In this document: positions 52,835 to 61,854 of the stretch, one piece after another | How the letters are laid out: each line of letters starts with the position of its first letter | Numbering within the stretch: the stretch's first letter is position 1 | NCBI RefSeq assembly: GCF_003312915.1 | Contig: NZ_CP030261.1 | Span: 3,782,001 to 3,846,000, forward strand | Source of the DNA: Flavobacterium fluviale | GTDB taxonomy: Bacteria > Bacteroidota > Bacteroidia > Flavobacteriales > Flavobacteriaceae | Length of the DNA: 64,000 bases | Reading direction: 5' to 3' | Made by a program: the position numbers and the translations under genes | Notes under the pieces: generated by a model | What the model was told of the DNA's origin: nothing | What the model saw: only the letters and a program-made list of their open reading frames with translations | Databases searched by the model: none

Positions 52835-55585
52835 TTATTTAACGTTTATCGCAAAATTTCCTGACGAAAGTGTGACAATTATTTGATTTTTTTCTATTGA
52901 AAAAGCATGAGAAGTCTTATCCAGCTTCTGTTTATTGATGAAAACAGCCGAAATATCTGTTGTTGGAAGATACAAAACAGCCGAAGTATTTTCGGGAATG
53001 GTAACGTTCCAAACCAAAGCTTTTTTATCTTTTTTCCAGTTACTTTTAATTAAACCGTAAATCGATTCGTAAGAAGCATTTACATAAGTCAATCCCGCAT
53101 TAAAATCTGGTTTCATAATAATTTGTTTGAAACCCGGAGTTTCAGGATTACTTTTGATTCCCGCCATATTTTCGTAATACCAAATCAATAAATCGCCCAA
53201 AAGCATTACGTGATTTTGCGAATTCATAGCAGGATCTGCAGTGTTGCCGTTCCAAAGTTCCCAAATGGTTGTTGCACCGTTTTCAACCATATAACCCCAG
53301 CTTGGATAGGTTTTGTTAGACGCTAATTTGAAAGCCAAATCACCTCGCCCAAAGTTAGTTAATGTTCGCATTAAAAACTGCGTTCCGATAACTCCTGTAC
53401 TTACATGACCGTTTTTAGTTACTTCAACCTCGTGCACCAGATTTTCAAATACTTTTTGCTGTAATTCTTCTGGAACCATTCCGAAAGTCAACGGCAAAAG
53501 ATTGGCTGTTACAGTATTGTTGGCGTAATTATTTTTTGATGTATTAAAATATTTCGCATTAAATGCTTTTTTAATTCTTGAAGCCAGATCTTCGTAATGT
53601 GCAATGTCTTTTTCAGCATTAGCAATTACAGCAAACTTTTTCATTGTATTTAAAAGCTGATAGAAAAAGGCACTTGAGATCAATTCTCCATCTGTTAAAC
53701 GAGCAGGATCTTTAGAACGAATTAACTCCAAAGATTCCGGAGGAACGCACCAATCTCCATATTTATCTTTGGTCATGATATCATCTACCAAATAATTTTC
53801 TTCCATATAATCCATCCATTTTTTCATAGACGGATATTGTTTTTCGATTACTTTTTTGTCTCCAAACTGCTGATACAGCATATCAGCAACCGTAATATAG
53901 GTTCCCGGCCAAGTTACATTATCACCGTAATAACGCCAGAATGCAGGTGCAACATCCGGAATTCCGCCGTCAATAGTTTGTGCGTTTTTAATATCGTCGA
54001 GCCATTTTGCATATAATGTTTGGTTATCAAATAAGAAACTTTCACCGTAAGCCCCTGTTGTTCTGTCTCCCAACCACGGCTGACGCTCGTTTCGTTGCGG
54101 ACAATCGATTGGCATTCCTTTATAATTTCCGCTGATCCCCCACCACGCATTCTTAAAAATCTGATTCATTATCGGGTTTGAAGAATCGAAAGTTCCTGTT
54201 GTAGCGATATCATCATAAACGACTTTTCCAACAAAATTTTCTAAAGTCGGTTTGGTTTTAAAGCCCGAAATTTCAACAAATCGAAATCCGTGAAAAATAA
54301 AACGAGGTTCCCAAACTTCTTCTCCTTCGCCTTTTAAAGTATAAATATCCGTCGTTTTAGCATCGCGAAGATTGGCAATATATAACGAACCATCCGGCTG
54401 TAAAGATTCTGCAAACTTCATCGTGATTTTGTCGCCCGCATTTCCTTTCACTTTCAATTGCAACCAGCCTACCATGTTCTGTCCCATATCTAAGATATAA
54501 GTTCCTTTTGGTGTCTGTTTGATTGAAATAGGCTTTACTTCGCGTTTAATTTTCATATTCGCCGACATCTGCCCTTCATAGAATCCGCCTGGTTCCTGAA
54601 CATATTCTGCCGAAAGCCATTTTTTATCATTAAAATTAATGGTATTCCAGCCTTTCATTTCTTTACGTGCATCGTATTCTTCTCCGTCGTATTCGTTGTT
54701 CGACAAGATTGGTCCGTCAGTTGTTATTTTCCAGGTATCGTCTGTGCGAATAACGTCTTTGCTTCCATCCGTATATTCTACAAACAACTGCAAAGCCATT
54801 TTCGGATATCCAAAAGTTTTGATTTTATAAGGTTTATAATCCTGACGCATCGTAAAAAAACGTCCGTTTCCTAAAATCGTTCCCAATGCATTTTTGCCTT
54901 CTTTTAGTTGCGAAGTCACATCAAAAACATTGTATTTCACATTCTTCGTATAATCCGTAGGAACGGGAGCCAAAACCTGATCGCCAATTTTATTTCCGTT
55001 AATGTACAGCTCATACAAGCCCATTCCCATGATATAAACTTTGGCATTTTTGACTTTCTTTTTTAAGTCAATTTCTTTTCTTAAATATCTGGCTGATAAT
55101 CGAGAATACTGCGAAATACTATCGCCCGGAGAAGTTTTTTCATACCCAATCCAACGCGTCGATTTCCAGTCGGCGTAAGTCAAAATTCCGATGCTGAAAT
55201 GTGCCGTTTCTGCTGATTTTACTTCGCCTTTATTGGTAGAAATAATTACTTTCCAGTAAACATCTTGTCTGTCTTTTAGCTTTTTTCCGTTGTAAATTAC
55301 GTTTACAGATTCATCGCTTTGTACTTTTCCACTATCCCATAAATCACCGTTTTCTGCGTTTAGCTTTTCTAAAGTTGAAGCAGCTAAAATTTGATAATGG
55401 GTTTGTTTGACATCATTTACGTTTGCTTTTATTTTCCAGCTCAATCTTGGCTGTAAAACGTCAATTCCTTCCGGATTGGTCAGCATTTCGCACTTTAAAT
55501 CCACAACACTCATTTTATTTTGGGCTTTCACCGAAAGTGTAAAAAGTGAGAGGATTATGGTAAGATGTAAAAAAAACTTTTTCAT
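52835..55585 (-). CDS. GH78 alpha-L-rhamnosidase (first copy)
   Basis: A 916-residue exported enzyme with a Sec signal ending TLSVKAQ. GH78 domains in order: N-terminal FN3-like (LKCEMLTNPEGIDVLQPRLSW), the alpha-L-rhamnosidase sandwich (RKEIDLKKKVKNAKVYIMGMG, DDTWKITTDGPILSNNEYDGE), a second sandwich (TYILDMGQNMVGWLQLKVKG), the (alpha/alpha)6 barrel with the signature DCPQRNERQPWLGDRTT containing catalytic Asp/Glu, and a C-terminal sandwich. It removes alpha-linked L-rhamnose, as found in rhamnogalacturonan, arabinogalactan proteins and glycosides. It is flanked by a 143-bp gap downstream, where I see only AT-rich DNA, and by a repeat-filled gap upstream. Confidence 0.95.
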   Translation of the reverse strand: MKKFFLHLTIILSLFTLSVKAQNKMSVVDLKCEMLTNPEGIDVLQPRLSWKIKANVNDVKQTHYQILAASTLEKLNAENGDLWDSGKVQSDESVNVIYNGKKLKDRQDVYWKVIISTNKGEVKSAETAHFSIGILTYADWKSTRWIGYEKTSPGDSISQYSRLSARYLRKEIDLKKKVKNAKVYIMGMGLYELYINGNKIGDQVLAPVPTDYTKNVKYNVFDVTSQLKEGKNALGTILGNGRFFTMRQDYKPYKIKTFGYPKMALQLFVEYTDGSKDVIRTDDTWKITTDGPILSNNEYDGEEYDARKEMKGWNTINFNDKKWLSAEYVQEPGGFYEGQMSANMKIKREVKPISIKQTPKGTYILDMGQNMVGWLQLKVKGNAGDKITMKFAESLQPDGSLYIANLRDAKTTDIYTLKGEGEEVWEPRFIFHGFRFVEISGFKTKPTLENFVGKVVYDDIATTGTFDSSNPIMNQIFKNAWWGISGNYKGMPIDCPQRNERQPWLGDRTTGAYGESFLFDNQTLYAKWLDDIKNAQTIDGGIPDVAPAFWRYYGDNVTWPGTYITVADMLYQQFGDKKVIEKQYPSMKKWMDYMEENYLVDDIMTKDKYGDWCVPPESLELIRSKDPARLTDGELISSAFFYQLLNTMKKFAVIANAEKDIAHYEDLASRIKKAFNAKYFNTSKNNYANNTVTANLLPLTFGMVPEELQQKVFENLVHEVEVTKNGHVSTGVIGTQFLMRTLTNFGRGDLAFKLASNKTYPSWGYMVENGATTIWELWNGNTADPAMNSQNHVMLLGDLLIWYYENMAGIKSNPETPGFKQIIMKPDFNAGLTYVNASYESIYGLIKSNWKKDKKALVWNVTIPENTSAVLYLPTTDISAVFINKQKLDKTSHAFSIEKNQIIVTLSSGNFAINVK

Positions 55586-55621
55586 GGTGTTATTTTTAAG
55601 CTTTGGCTTTATTTTTTTTGT

Positions 55622-55700
55622 CTCTCGCAGATTTGGCAGATTGAGCAGATTATTTTTTACTTTAACTTAAAATCTCCTAAATCTGCCAAATCTGCGAGAG
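55622..55700. repeat. 79-bp inverted repeat of AATCTGC words
   Basis: CTCTCGCAGATTTGGCAGAT and ATCTGCCAAATCTGCGAGAG are exact complements, with a partly paired centre. A further half-copy of the arm lies at 55841-55864, on the far side of the 104-bp repeat copy 5. The same words form the inner arms of 60108-60269. Confidence 0.85.
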
Positions 55701-55718
55701 CAATTTTATGTTTACTTT

Positions 55719-55818
55719 TTGTCATTTCGACGTAGGAGAAATCTCCGCAAGTAACTCCGCAACAGTATCCAATCTTTGTCGAGCTTCTCGTGGAGATTTC
55801 TCCTTCGTCGAAATGACA
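55719..55818. repeat. 104-bp-type palindromic intergenic repeat, copy 5
   Basis: A 100-bp version: starts TTGTCATTTCGACGTAGGAG, ends CTCCTTCGTCGAAATGACA, with a shorter centre (CGCAACAGTATCC). It lies between the GH78 and MGH1-like genes, inside a pair of AATCTGC-word repeats. Confidence 0.87.
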
Positions 55819-55877
55819 TACTATACGCAAAAATGAGCAATAAATCTGCTCAATCTGCGAGAGAAAAAATCAACATA

Positions 55878-57446
55878 CTACTCAGAAATCAACTTCTCCA
55901 ATCTCTCAGAAAAAGCAATTTCTTTTCCGTTTTTAAAGATCCTGAAACCCTTTCCTTTTTTATATTTTTCTCCGGTTTTATCCCAAAGAATCGTAATAAT
56001 ATTGCCGTGATACAAAACATTATCCAGACAAAACCAATCCCATTTTTCCTGCGGAATCAACGGATTCACTTCAATCTTTTCATCGACTCTTGGACGCAAA
56101 CCAACCAATCCTGTAATCATCAAATCGTTAAAAGTCGAGTGATTATAATAACGGCTTCTCTCTCTGTCGCCCATTAGCCAATATCCTGTTGTTTCATCCA
56201 AATACTCGCCAAGATAAGGTTTCCCTCTGTAATATTGTGACTGCACGTACAAATCCATTTGTTTGAAATAATCCGTCTTAGCCACAAAATTTTGATCATA
56301 ATTGTTCAAAACATTTGCTAGAGCCGTCAAAGTCTGCGAACTTGCAAAAGGCCATATCGCTCCGTCCCACTCGCAGGTTCCGGTTCCGTGAGTTCTAAAA
56401 CGCGGACTTCTTCTTTCGGCTGTTGTCAAACCAAACGGTGCCGAAAATCCTTTTTCATCCTTAATTTGTTCCCATGCTTTTTCAAAACCTTTTCCTTTTT
56501 CAGGAAGATTAAAATACCACGGAATAAATCCGATAGCTTCTCTAACCTGCGCTAATGTATCTTTTTCTGTTAAAGTTTCAAAAAACTCGCTTTTAGCATT
56601 CCATAATTTGGTTTCGACTAAATGCTGTAAAACATCCGCTTTAGCTTTAAATTTTGCTTCCGCTTCCTTATCGCCTTTCATAGCAGCCATTTTAGAAATC
56701 GCCATAGCGTTCCCAAACATATAACTGTTAATCGTCGGTCTTGCATTTTGCACTTTACGCCCGCCACTTAAAGATTCTTCCATCCCATCTTTTACATCAT
56801 GCTGCCAAAACAAACCATCCTTGCGCTGACGGTCTTTTTCCCAAACAGCATAGTCGGTAACCATGTCTGGATACAGATCCAATAAGAATTTTTCATCCTT
56901 ATTCACCAAATAACGATTGTACAAAGCATCAGCTGTCCAACTGCTGAATTTATACAATTTGTTCATCGGTTTTCCATCATTTCCACGGTACCAAATTTTA
57001 ACATCCTGCTCAATATACTGCGGATCATGAACCCAACGAAATTCATTAATATGATGCCCTAAAGCACAGCTAATCATATTGTATTTATCTGCATACGAAC
57101 GGTCTACCAAAAACTCGGTAATCGCAAATCCCTGTGGTGTTTTCTTAATATGCTTTCTCGCACTCCACCAACGGAAATAATAAATCTCCTCAAAATTCTG
57201 CTGCGGACATTCAAACAACGGAATATTCTTTTCCATCCAAGTCCACGCACTGTCATTCGGAATCGCAAATTTCAAATTTTCATCTTCCATCGTGTTGAAA
57301 TAATCAACATAATGTTTGAAGTTTTTTTCTTTTAAAATAACCGCTTTTCCTTTTTGAGAATGCCCTGCACCCGATTTACAGCTTATGTTCAAAGTTGAAA
57401 CCAAGATTAATAAAGCAATTATTTTGTATTTAAAATGATGTAACAT
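55878..57446 (-). CDS. MGH1-like (alpha/alpha)6-barrel glycoside hydrolase lipoprotein
   Basis: A 522-residue lipoprotein with lipobox LNISCKSG. The body resembles the mannosylglycerate-hydrolase-like (GH63-clan) barrel: EIYYFRWWSARKHIK, SYADKYNMISCALGHHINEFRWVHD, YPDMVTDYAVWEKDRQRKDGLFWQHDVKDGMEESLSGG (in pieces), RPTINSYMFGNAMAISKMA, EAIGFIPWYFNLP and GTGTCEWDGAIWPFASSQTLTALAN. Aspartate/glutamate residues in HDVKDGMEES and CEWDGAIW are the likely catalytic pair. The family covers several alpha-glycosidase activities; the substrate is unknown here. It lies between GH95 and GH78 genes, with 104-bp repeats on both sides. Confidence 0.78.
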   Translation of the reverse strand: MLHHFKYKIIALLILVSTLNISCKSGAGHSQKGKAVILKEKNFKHYVDYFNTMEDENLKFAIPNDSAWTWMEKNIPLFECPQQNFEEIYYFRWWSARKHIKKTPQGFAITEFLVDRSYADKYNMISCALGHHINEFRWVHDPQYIEQDVKIWYRGNDGKPMNKLYKFSSWTADALYNRYLVNKDEKFLLDLYPDMVTDYAVWEKDRQRKDGLFWQHDVKDGMEESLSGGRKVQNARPTINSYMFGNAMAISKMAAMKGDKEAEAKFKAKADVLQHLVETKLWNAKSEFFETLTEKDTLAQVREAIGFIPWYFNLPEKGKGFEKAWEQIKDEKGFSAPFGLTTAERRSPRFRTHGTGTCEWDGAIWPFASSQTLTALANVLNNYDQNFVAKTDYFKQMDLYVQSQYYRGKPYLGEYLDETTGYWLMGDRERSRYYNHSTFNDLMITGLVGLRPRVDEKIEVNPLIPQEKWDWFCLDNVLYHGNIITILWDKTGEKYKKGKGFRIFKNGKEIAFSERLEKLISE

Positions 57447-57521
57447 ATTTAAAATCTAATTATAAAATTCATTATTTGGGCGTGTCCCTCCGGGCAGTCT
57501 AAATTCTTTTTTTACACAATA

Positions 57522-57625
57522 TTGTCATTTCGACGAAGGAGAAATCTCCACAAGTAACTCCGTAAAGTGAGTTAACAATCTTTGTCGAGCTTCTAACGGA
57601 GATTTCTCCTTCGTCGAAATGACAA
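57522..57625. repeat. 104-bp palindromic intergenic repeat, copy 6
   Basis: Differs from copy 4 (50441-50544) at a single base. The ends are perfect complements, and it lies 17 bp past the GH95 stop, where it could also end transcription. Confidence 0.92.
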
Positions 57626-57642
57626 ACTATACTTATAATGTA

Positions 57643-60093
57643 TTAATTCCCCGTAAAAGTATACGTCTGCCCAGCTTTCATATTCACATCGTAAATATTA
57701 TAATTTGGCAGTTTTACTTTTTCCAGTTTCGCCTGATTAGAAATAATCGGTTTCTTTACTTCCACATCATAAAACAACGGATTTGGATTTTTGCCTTTTG
57801 CTTTTTTAAGTGAATTTCCTTTTAAAGTATTTTCTACTTTCAATCTACAGTTTCCTCCTATTTTGGAGTAGATTTTCAACTCCGAAACTTTATTGTTTTT
57901 CCACGTCATATCAATTACAAATCCGCCTCTGGCCACCAAACCTTTTATGCTTCCATCTTTCCACACGCTTGGTAAAGCCGGCAATAAATGTATTGCATCT
58001 TCCTGACTCTGCATTAACATTTCAGCAAAACCAGCTGTGCATCCAAAGTTACCGTCAATTTGAAATGGCTGATGTGCATCTAACATATTTGGATACGTTC
58101 CTCCGCCTTTTCTTTGGTCAGCTGTTACCAAATGCAATTGATCCTGAATTAATTTATAAGCGTGATTTCCGTCTAAAAGTCTGGCCCATAAATTCACTTT
58201 CCATCCCATCGACCAGCCTGTAGATTCGTCTGTTCTGTAAATCAAAGATTGCTTGGCTGCTTCAAATAATTCGGGCGTTTTAATTGCCGAAATCTGATTA
58301 CTCGGATACAATCCGTATAAATGCGAAACGTGTCTGTGATTGTCTTTTGGATTATCCCAATCATCCTGCCATTCTTGTAACTGACTGTGTTTTCCAATTT
58401 TCATTGGAGGCATTTTAGCCAAAGCATCACTTACTTTTTTCACATAAGCTGCATCCGGAGAAACCAAAGCCGAAGCCTCAATAACATGTGTAAACAAATC
58501 AAAAATCAGTTGATTGTCCATTGTAGTTCCAGAGGCAATTGTCGCTTTTCCAGTTCCGCCCGCATGTGTGTTTTCTGGTGAACTTGAAGGAACAACCACC
58601 AAATATTTCGTATTCGGATCGATCACCATAAAATCAAGAAAGAAATCAGCAGCTCCTTTCATAATTGGATAAATTTCTGCCAGATATTTTTTATCACCTG
58701 TATACAAATATCTTTCCCATAAATCCTGACAAACCCACGCACCGCCTGTCGGCCACATTCCTGATGCTGCAGAATCTACCGGAGCCGTTACACGCCAGAT
58801 ATCGGTATTGTGGTGCAAAACCCAACCGCTGGCATTGTACATCATTTTCGCAGTTTCTGCGCCTGTAACACTTAACTCTTTTGCCATTTGTACAAAAGGC
58901 TCGTGCATTTCCTGAAGATTGGTTATCTGCGCAGGCCAATAATTCATTTCAGCATTGATGTTTGTTGTGTATTTACTGTCCCAAGGCGGAGTTACCATAT
59001 CGTTCCAAATTCCCTGCAAATTCGCTGGCTGTCCGCCTGGCTGTGAACTCGAAATTAAAAGATAACGTCCAAACTGAAAATACAAAGCTGCCAATTGCGG
59101 ATCAAATTGTTTCGAGAAATCACGGATTCTTTCGTTGGTTGGCTGCTTCACTAAATCATTAGAACCTAAATTTAAAGCCACTCTGTTGAAGAATTTTTGG
59201 TAAAAATCAACGTGGGCTTTCTTTATCGTTTCAAAATCTTTTACTTCGGCTTTAGCCAAATAGTCTTTGCTTTTTGCAATTTCATCGCCCGATATATCCT
59301 GATAATTTTTAAAATTAGTTGCAATCGAAATATACAAAGTCACTTCATCGGCTTTGTTAATGCTTAAGATTCCGTTGCTGGCGTTAATTTCGCCGCCTTT
59401 ATTTTTAGCGGTTAATCTTCCCTGAAATTTTACTTTTCCTTTTACACCTTCAAAATTAGTCCCTAAACCCGAAAGTATAATTTGGTTTCCTTCTGTTGAA
59501 GCCACCGTTTTATCAATCGGACTGTTCATGAAAACATTGCACGTAATCTGTCCCGGCTGACTCGCCGAAAGCTTCACCACAATAACCTGATCTGAAAATG
59601 CAGTTAGAATTTCTCTTGTAAATTCGATACCATTTACCTTGTATTTTACTTTTGCAGTTGCGTTGCTGATATCTAAATCACGATAATAATCGGTATATTT
59701 TTGATGTCCTGCGAAGGAAATATAAACGCTTCCAAAAGTTTGGTACGGCATTCCGTCATTGGTTTGCGACATGATATCTTTGGTTGCCAAATCCTGTGCT
59801 TCATCAAATTTGCCATCAAAAATAAGCTGTCTTACTTTTGGCAAAGCCTCGATTGATTTGGAATGTGCATTGCTGTTTGGAGAGCCTGCCCAAATGGTTT
59901 CTTCATTTAATTGCAAACGTTCTACAGCAGGATCGCCAAAAACCATCGCCCCCAAGCGTCCGTTACCTAATGGCAAAGCTTCGTTCCAGATTGCAGCTGG
60001 TTTATCGTACCATAATTTGAGATCGCTTTGTGCTGTTGCTGTAAGCGAAAAAATCCCAAAACAAATCACCGTAATTTTACTTTTTAACTTCAT
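57643..60093 (-). CDS. GH95 alpha-L-fucosidase / alpha-L-galactosidase
   Basis: An 816-residue exported enzyme. The start is at 60093 (MKLKSKITVICFGIFSL..., signal ending TATAQ); nine upstream codons starting with GTG lie in a repeat. GH95 landmarks: LWYDKPAAIWNEALPLGNGRLGAMVFG (in pieces), ERLQLNEETIWAGSP, QLAALYFQFGRYLLISSSQPG, NINAEMNYWPAQITNL with the active-site Asn pair, WMGWKVNLWARLLDG-type SMGWKVNLWARLLDG, and HQPFQIDGNFGCTAGFAEMLMQS with the catalytic Asp. Members remove alpha-1,2-L-fucose from plant or host glycans or L-galactose from pectin/xyloglucan. The esterase gene upstream ends 175 bp before it, across a nested inverted repeat. Confidence 0.95.
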   Translation of the reverse strand: MKLKSKITVICFGIFSLTATAQSDLKLWYDKPAAIWNEALPLGNGRLGAMVFGDPAVERLQLNEETIWAGSPNSNAHSKSIEALPKVRQLIFDGKFDEAQDLATKDIMSQTNDGMPYQTFGSVYISFAGHQKYTDYYRDLDISNATAKVKYKVNGIEFTREILTAFSDQVIVVKLSASQPGQITCNVFMNSPIDKTVASTEGNQIILSGLGTNFEGVKGKVKFQGRLTAKNKGGEINASNGILSINKADEVTLYISIATNFKNYQDISGDEIAKSKDYLAKAEVKDFETIKKAHVDFYQKFFNRVALNLGSNDLVKQPTNERIRDFSKQFDPQLAALYFQFGRYLLISSSQPGGQPANLQGIWNDMVTPPWDSKYTTNINAEMNYWPAQITNLQEMHEPFVQMAKELSVTGAETAKMMYNASGWVLHHNTDIWRVTAPVDSAASGMWPTGGAWVCQDLWERYLYTGDKKYLAEIYPIMKGAADFFLDFMVIDPNTKYLVVVPSSSPENTHAGGTGKATIASGTTMDNQLIFDLFTHVIEASALVSPDAAYVKKVSDALAKMPPMKIGKHSQLQEWQDDWDNPKDNHRHVSHLYGLYPSNQISAIKTPELFEAAKQSLIYRTDESTGWSMGWKVNLWARLLDGNHAYKLIQDQLHLVTADQRKGGGTYPNMLDAHQPFQIDGNFGCTAGFAEMLMQSQEDAIHLLPALPSVWKDGSIKGLVARGGFVIDMTWKNNKVSELKIYSKIGGNCRLKVENTLKGNSLKKAKGKNPNPLFYDVEVKKPIISNQAKLEKVKLPNYNIYDVNMKAGQTYTFTGN

Positions 60094-60107
60094 AGTATAT
60101 TTTTTTC

Positions 60108-60269
60108 GCCACGAATTCACGAATTAACTCTAATCATTCTTTGTGTTTAATTTCTCAAATCTATTTCCAATAATTAAAAAATCTGCTAAATCTGCTAAAT
60201 CTGCGTGAAAAAAAATTACTCTCGCAGATTTAGCAGATTATGGAGATTAATAATTCGTGAATTCGTGGC
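60108..60269. repeat. 162-bp nested inverted repeat (ATTCGTG outside, AATCTGC inside)
   Basis: The outer arms GCCACGAATTCACGAATTAA and AATTCGTGAATTCGTGGC pair across 160 bp. Inside, three tandem 9-bp AATCTGCTA-type units ending CTGCG (about 60178-60205) pair with CGCAGATTTAGCAGATT (60225-60241). It spans the whole gap between the esterase and GH95 genes and touches the esterase stop codon. Confidence 0.8.
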
Positions 60270-61693
60270 TATTTTTTAACCTCGTAAACTTTCAGATTTT
60301 TTTCTCCGAACATTTCATATAATTTGTTGATGTCTTTCAAAGCATTTTTAGGCAGATTTTCGCCTTTATCTCCAAAAACAAACAGTTTTTCTTTTGGCTC
60401 AATCACGCAAGTCGATTCGTCGATTTCGCCTTTATCATTCTTCACTTTATTCAAATCTAAATTTAAATATTTCGTCATAAACGGATACAAAGCCATACGT
60501 TTTGAAACTCCAAAATCATGTCCTTCTTTTGCAAAATGAGCATTTTCGACTAAATCTTTCTTTCCGTACAATTCATACGTTCTCTGGATAAAAGGAAATT
60601 CCAATTCCGGAACTGCCAAGGTCCAGTCTTTCCCATCAGAAACAATTAATTGCGGTTTTGGCGCCATCATCGCTGAGATTTCTGCATTGTTTGTTCCGTT
60701 GCCGCATAAGTGAACGCCGCGACCGCTTTCGCACGGACAACCTCCAGAAAAGTGAGATGAAACCATTACAACCGGAGCTGAAACTTTTACCCTGTCATCA
60801 ATTGCTGCTAAAAACATCGTATGCGAACCTCCGCCAGATCCACCAGTAACGCCAACTCTAGACATATCAGCATTTTTTACCGTTGCCAAATAATCCAGAA
60901 AACGTATTCCGGTTAAAACCTGAACTGTCGATGCGATACTATTTCTGTGCGTTTCTTCAGGAAACTGCAATAATGATTCTCCCCATGCAAATAAATCATA
61001 AGATACAACAATAGCGCCCATTTTAGCCATTATAGCACAACGGTACTGTTCATCTTTTCTATATCTTCCGTCGCCAAAATGTCCGTCAGGAGTTAAAATA
61101 ACTGCTGCTTTTTTATTTAACGGATACGGTTTGTAAATCGATCCAGTTGCATAAACGCCCGGCAAGATTTCCAAAGCGATATTTTCTACGCTGTAATCTT
61201 TATAAATTCTCTTTGGAGTTAAAAGTGGTTTAGATTTTGGCATTGGGGGAGCCTTTTCTAATCCAAATGAGGTTATCATACAAGCTTTTAACTCCGTTTT
61301 ACGTTTTTCCCATTCTTCTTTAGTCGAATAAAGGCTTTCTAAGTAGAACAAACGTTCCTTTCCTTTATCAACTGAAACTTTATGGTTTTCATATTTACGA
61401 ATAATGTAGGTTCCATCCGGCTGTTTGAAATACATCAATTCAAACGGAGCCAGAATGTTAGTTAATGAAATAGCCAGATTTCCGGGTTCAATTCTCCAGT
61501 CGGCATAATCGAGTTCTTTTCCTTTTAGTAAACCTCGGTCGTCGTTAATCGTGACATTAAAAACAGTTTCGATTTTCTTTAAAGTTTCTGAAACCGGTTT
61601 TCTAAAATTAGTATCAGAAGTGCTTTGCGCATTGGCAAATGTCAAAGCAAAAACGGAAACTGCAATTGTAATTATGTATTTGATATTCTTCAT
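60269..61693 (-). CDS. Exported alpha/beta-hydrolase esterase with an N-terminal STN-like domain
   Basis: A 474-residue exported protein with a Sec signal ending TFANAQ. Residues about 30-105 (ETLKKIETVFNVTINDDRGL, AISLTNILAPFELMYFKQPDGTYIIRK) look like the secretin/TonB short N-terminal (STN) domain usually seen on TonB receptors. The rest is an alpha/beta-hydrolase of the acetylxylan-esterase/dienelactone-hydrolase type: KKAAVILTPDGHFGDGRY, nucleophile Ser in VTGGSGGGSHTM, acid Asp near LIVSDGKDWT and His in AKEGHDFG. CPCESGRGVHLCGNG may hold disulphides. De-acetylation or de-methylation of a polymer in the GH78/GH95 cluster is plausible. The STN fusion is unusual. Confidence 0.82.
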   Translation of the reverse strand: MKNIKYIITIAVSVFALTFANAQSTSDTNFRKPVSETLKKIETVFNVTINDDRGLLKGKELDYADWRIEPGNLAISLTNILAPFELMYFKQPDGTYIIRKYENHKVSVDKGKERLFYLESLYSTKEEWEKRKTELKACMITSFGLEKAPPMPKSKPLLTPKRIYKDYSVENIALEILPGVYATGSIYKPYPLNKKAAVILTPDGHFGDGRYRKDEQYRCAIMAKMGAIVVSYDLFAWGESLLQFPEETHRNSIASTVQVLTGIRFLDYLATVKNADMSRVGVTGGSGGGSHTMFLAAIDDRVKVSAPVVMVSSHFSGGCPCESGRGVHLCGNGTNNAEISAMMAPKPQLIVSDGKDWTLAVPELEFPFIQRTYELYGKKDLVENAHFAKEGHDFGVSKRMALYPFMTKYLNLDLNKVKNDKGEIDESTCVIEPKEKLFVFGDKGENLPKNALKDINKLYEMFGEKNLKVYEVKK

Positions 61694-61710
61694 TTATTGT
61701 TGAGATTTTA

Positions 61711-61844
61711 GACGCTGATGAAACGGATTTACTTCGTAAAAACGCGGATTAAACGGATTTTTTTAATGTATCATCTGATAAAGCAAATAAAAAATCCGTG
61801 TAAATCCGTGTCTTCGCGATAGCGAACCCGTGTCATCCGTGTTC
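61711..61844. repeat. 134-bp imperfect inverted repeat of ATCCGTG words
   Basis: The left half (GATGAAACGGATTTACTTCG..., AAACGGATTTTTTT) and right half (AAAAAATCCGTGTAAATCCG..., CCCGTGTCATCCGTG) are imperfect reverse complements, each with repeated ACGGAT/ATCCGT words. It fills the gap between the GH78 and esterase genes. Confidence 0.7.
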
Positions 61845-61854
61845 TATATTCGTT

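Noticed and set aside
57810..58223. A 137-codon + strand frame opposite GH95
   Set aside because: Antisense to the catalytic domain of GH95, with no recognisable protein features.
60093..60120. GTG start giving nine extra residues for GH95
   Set aside because: The extra codons lie in the ATTCGTG repeat; the ATG at 60093 starts a normal signal peptide.
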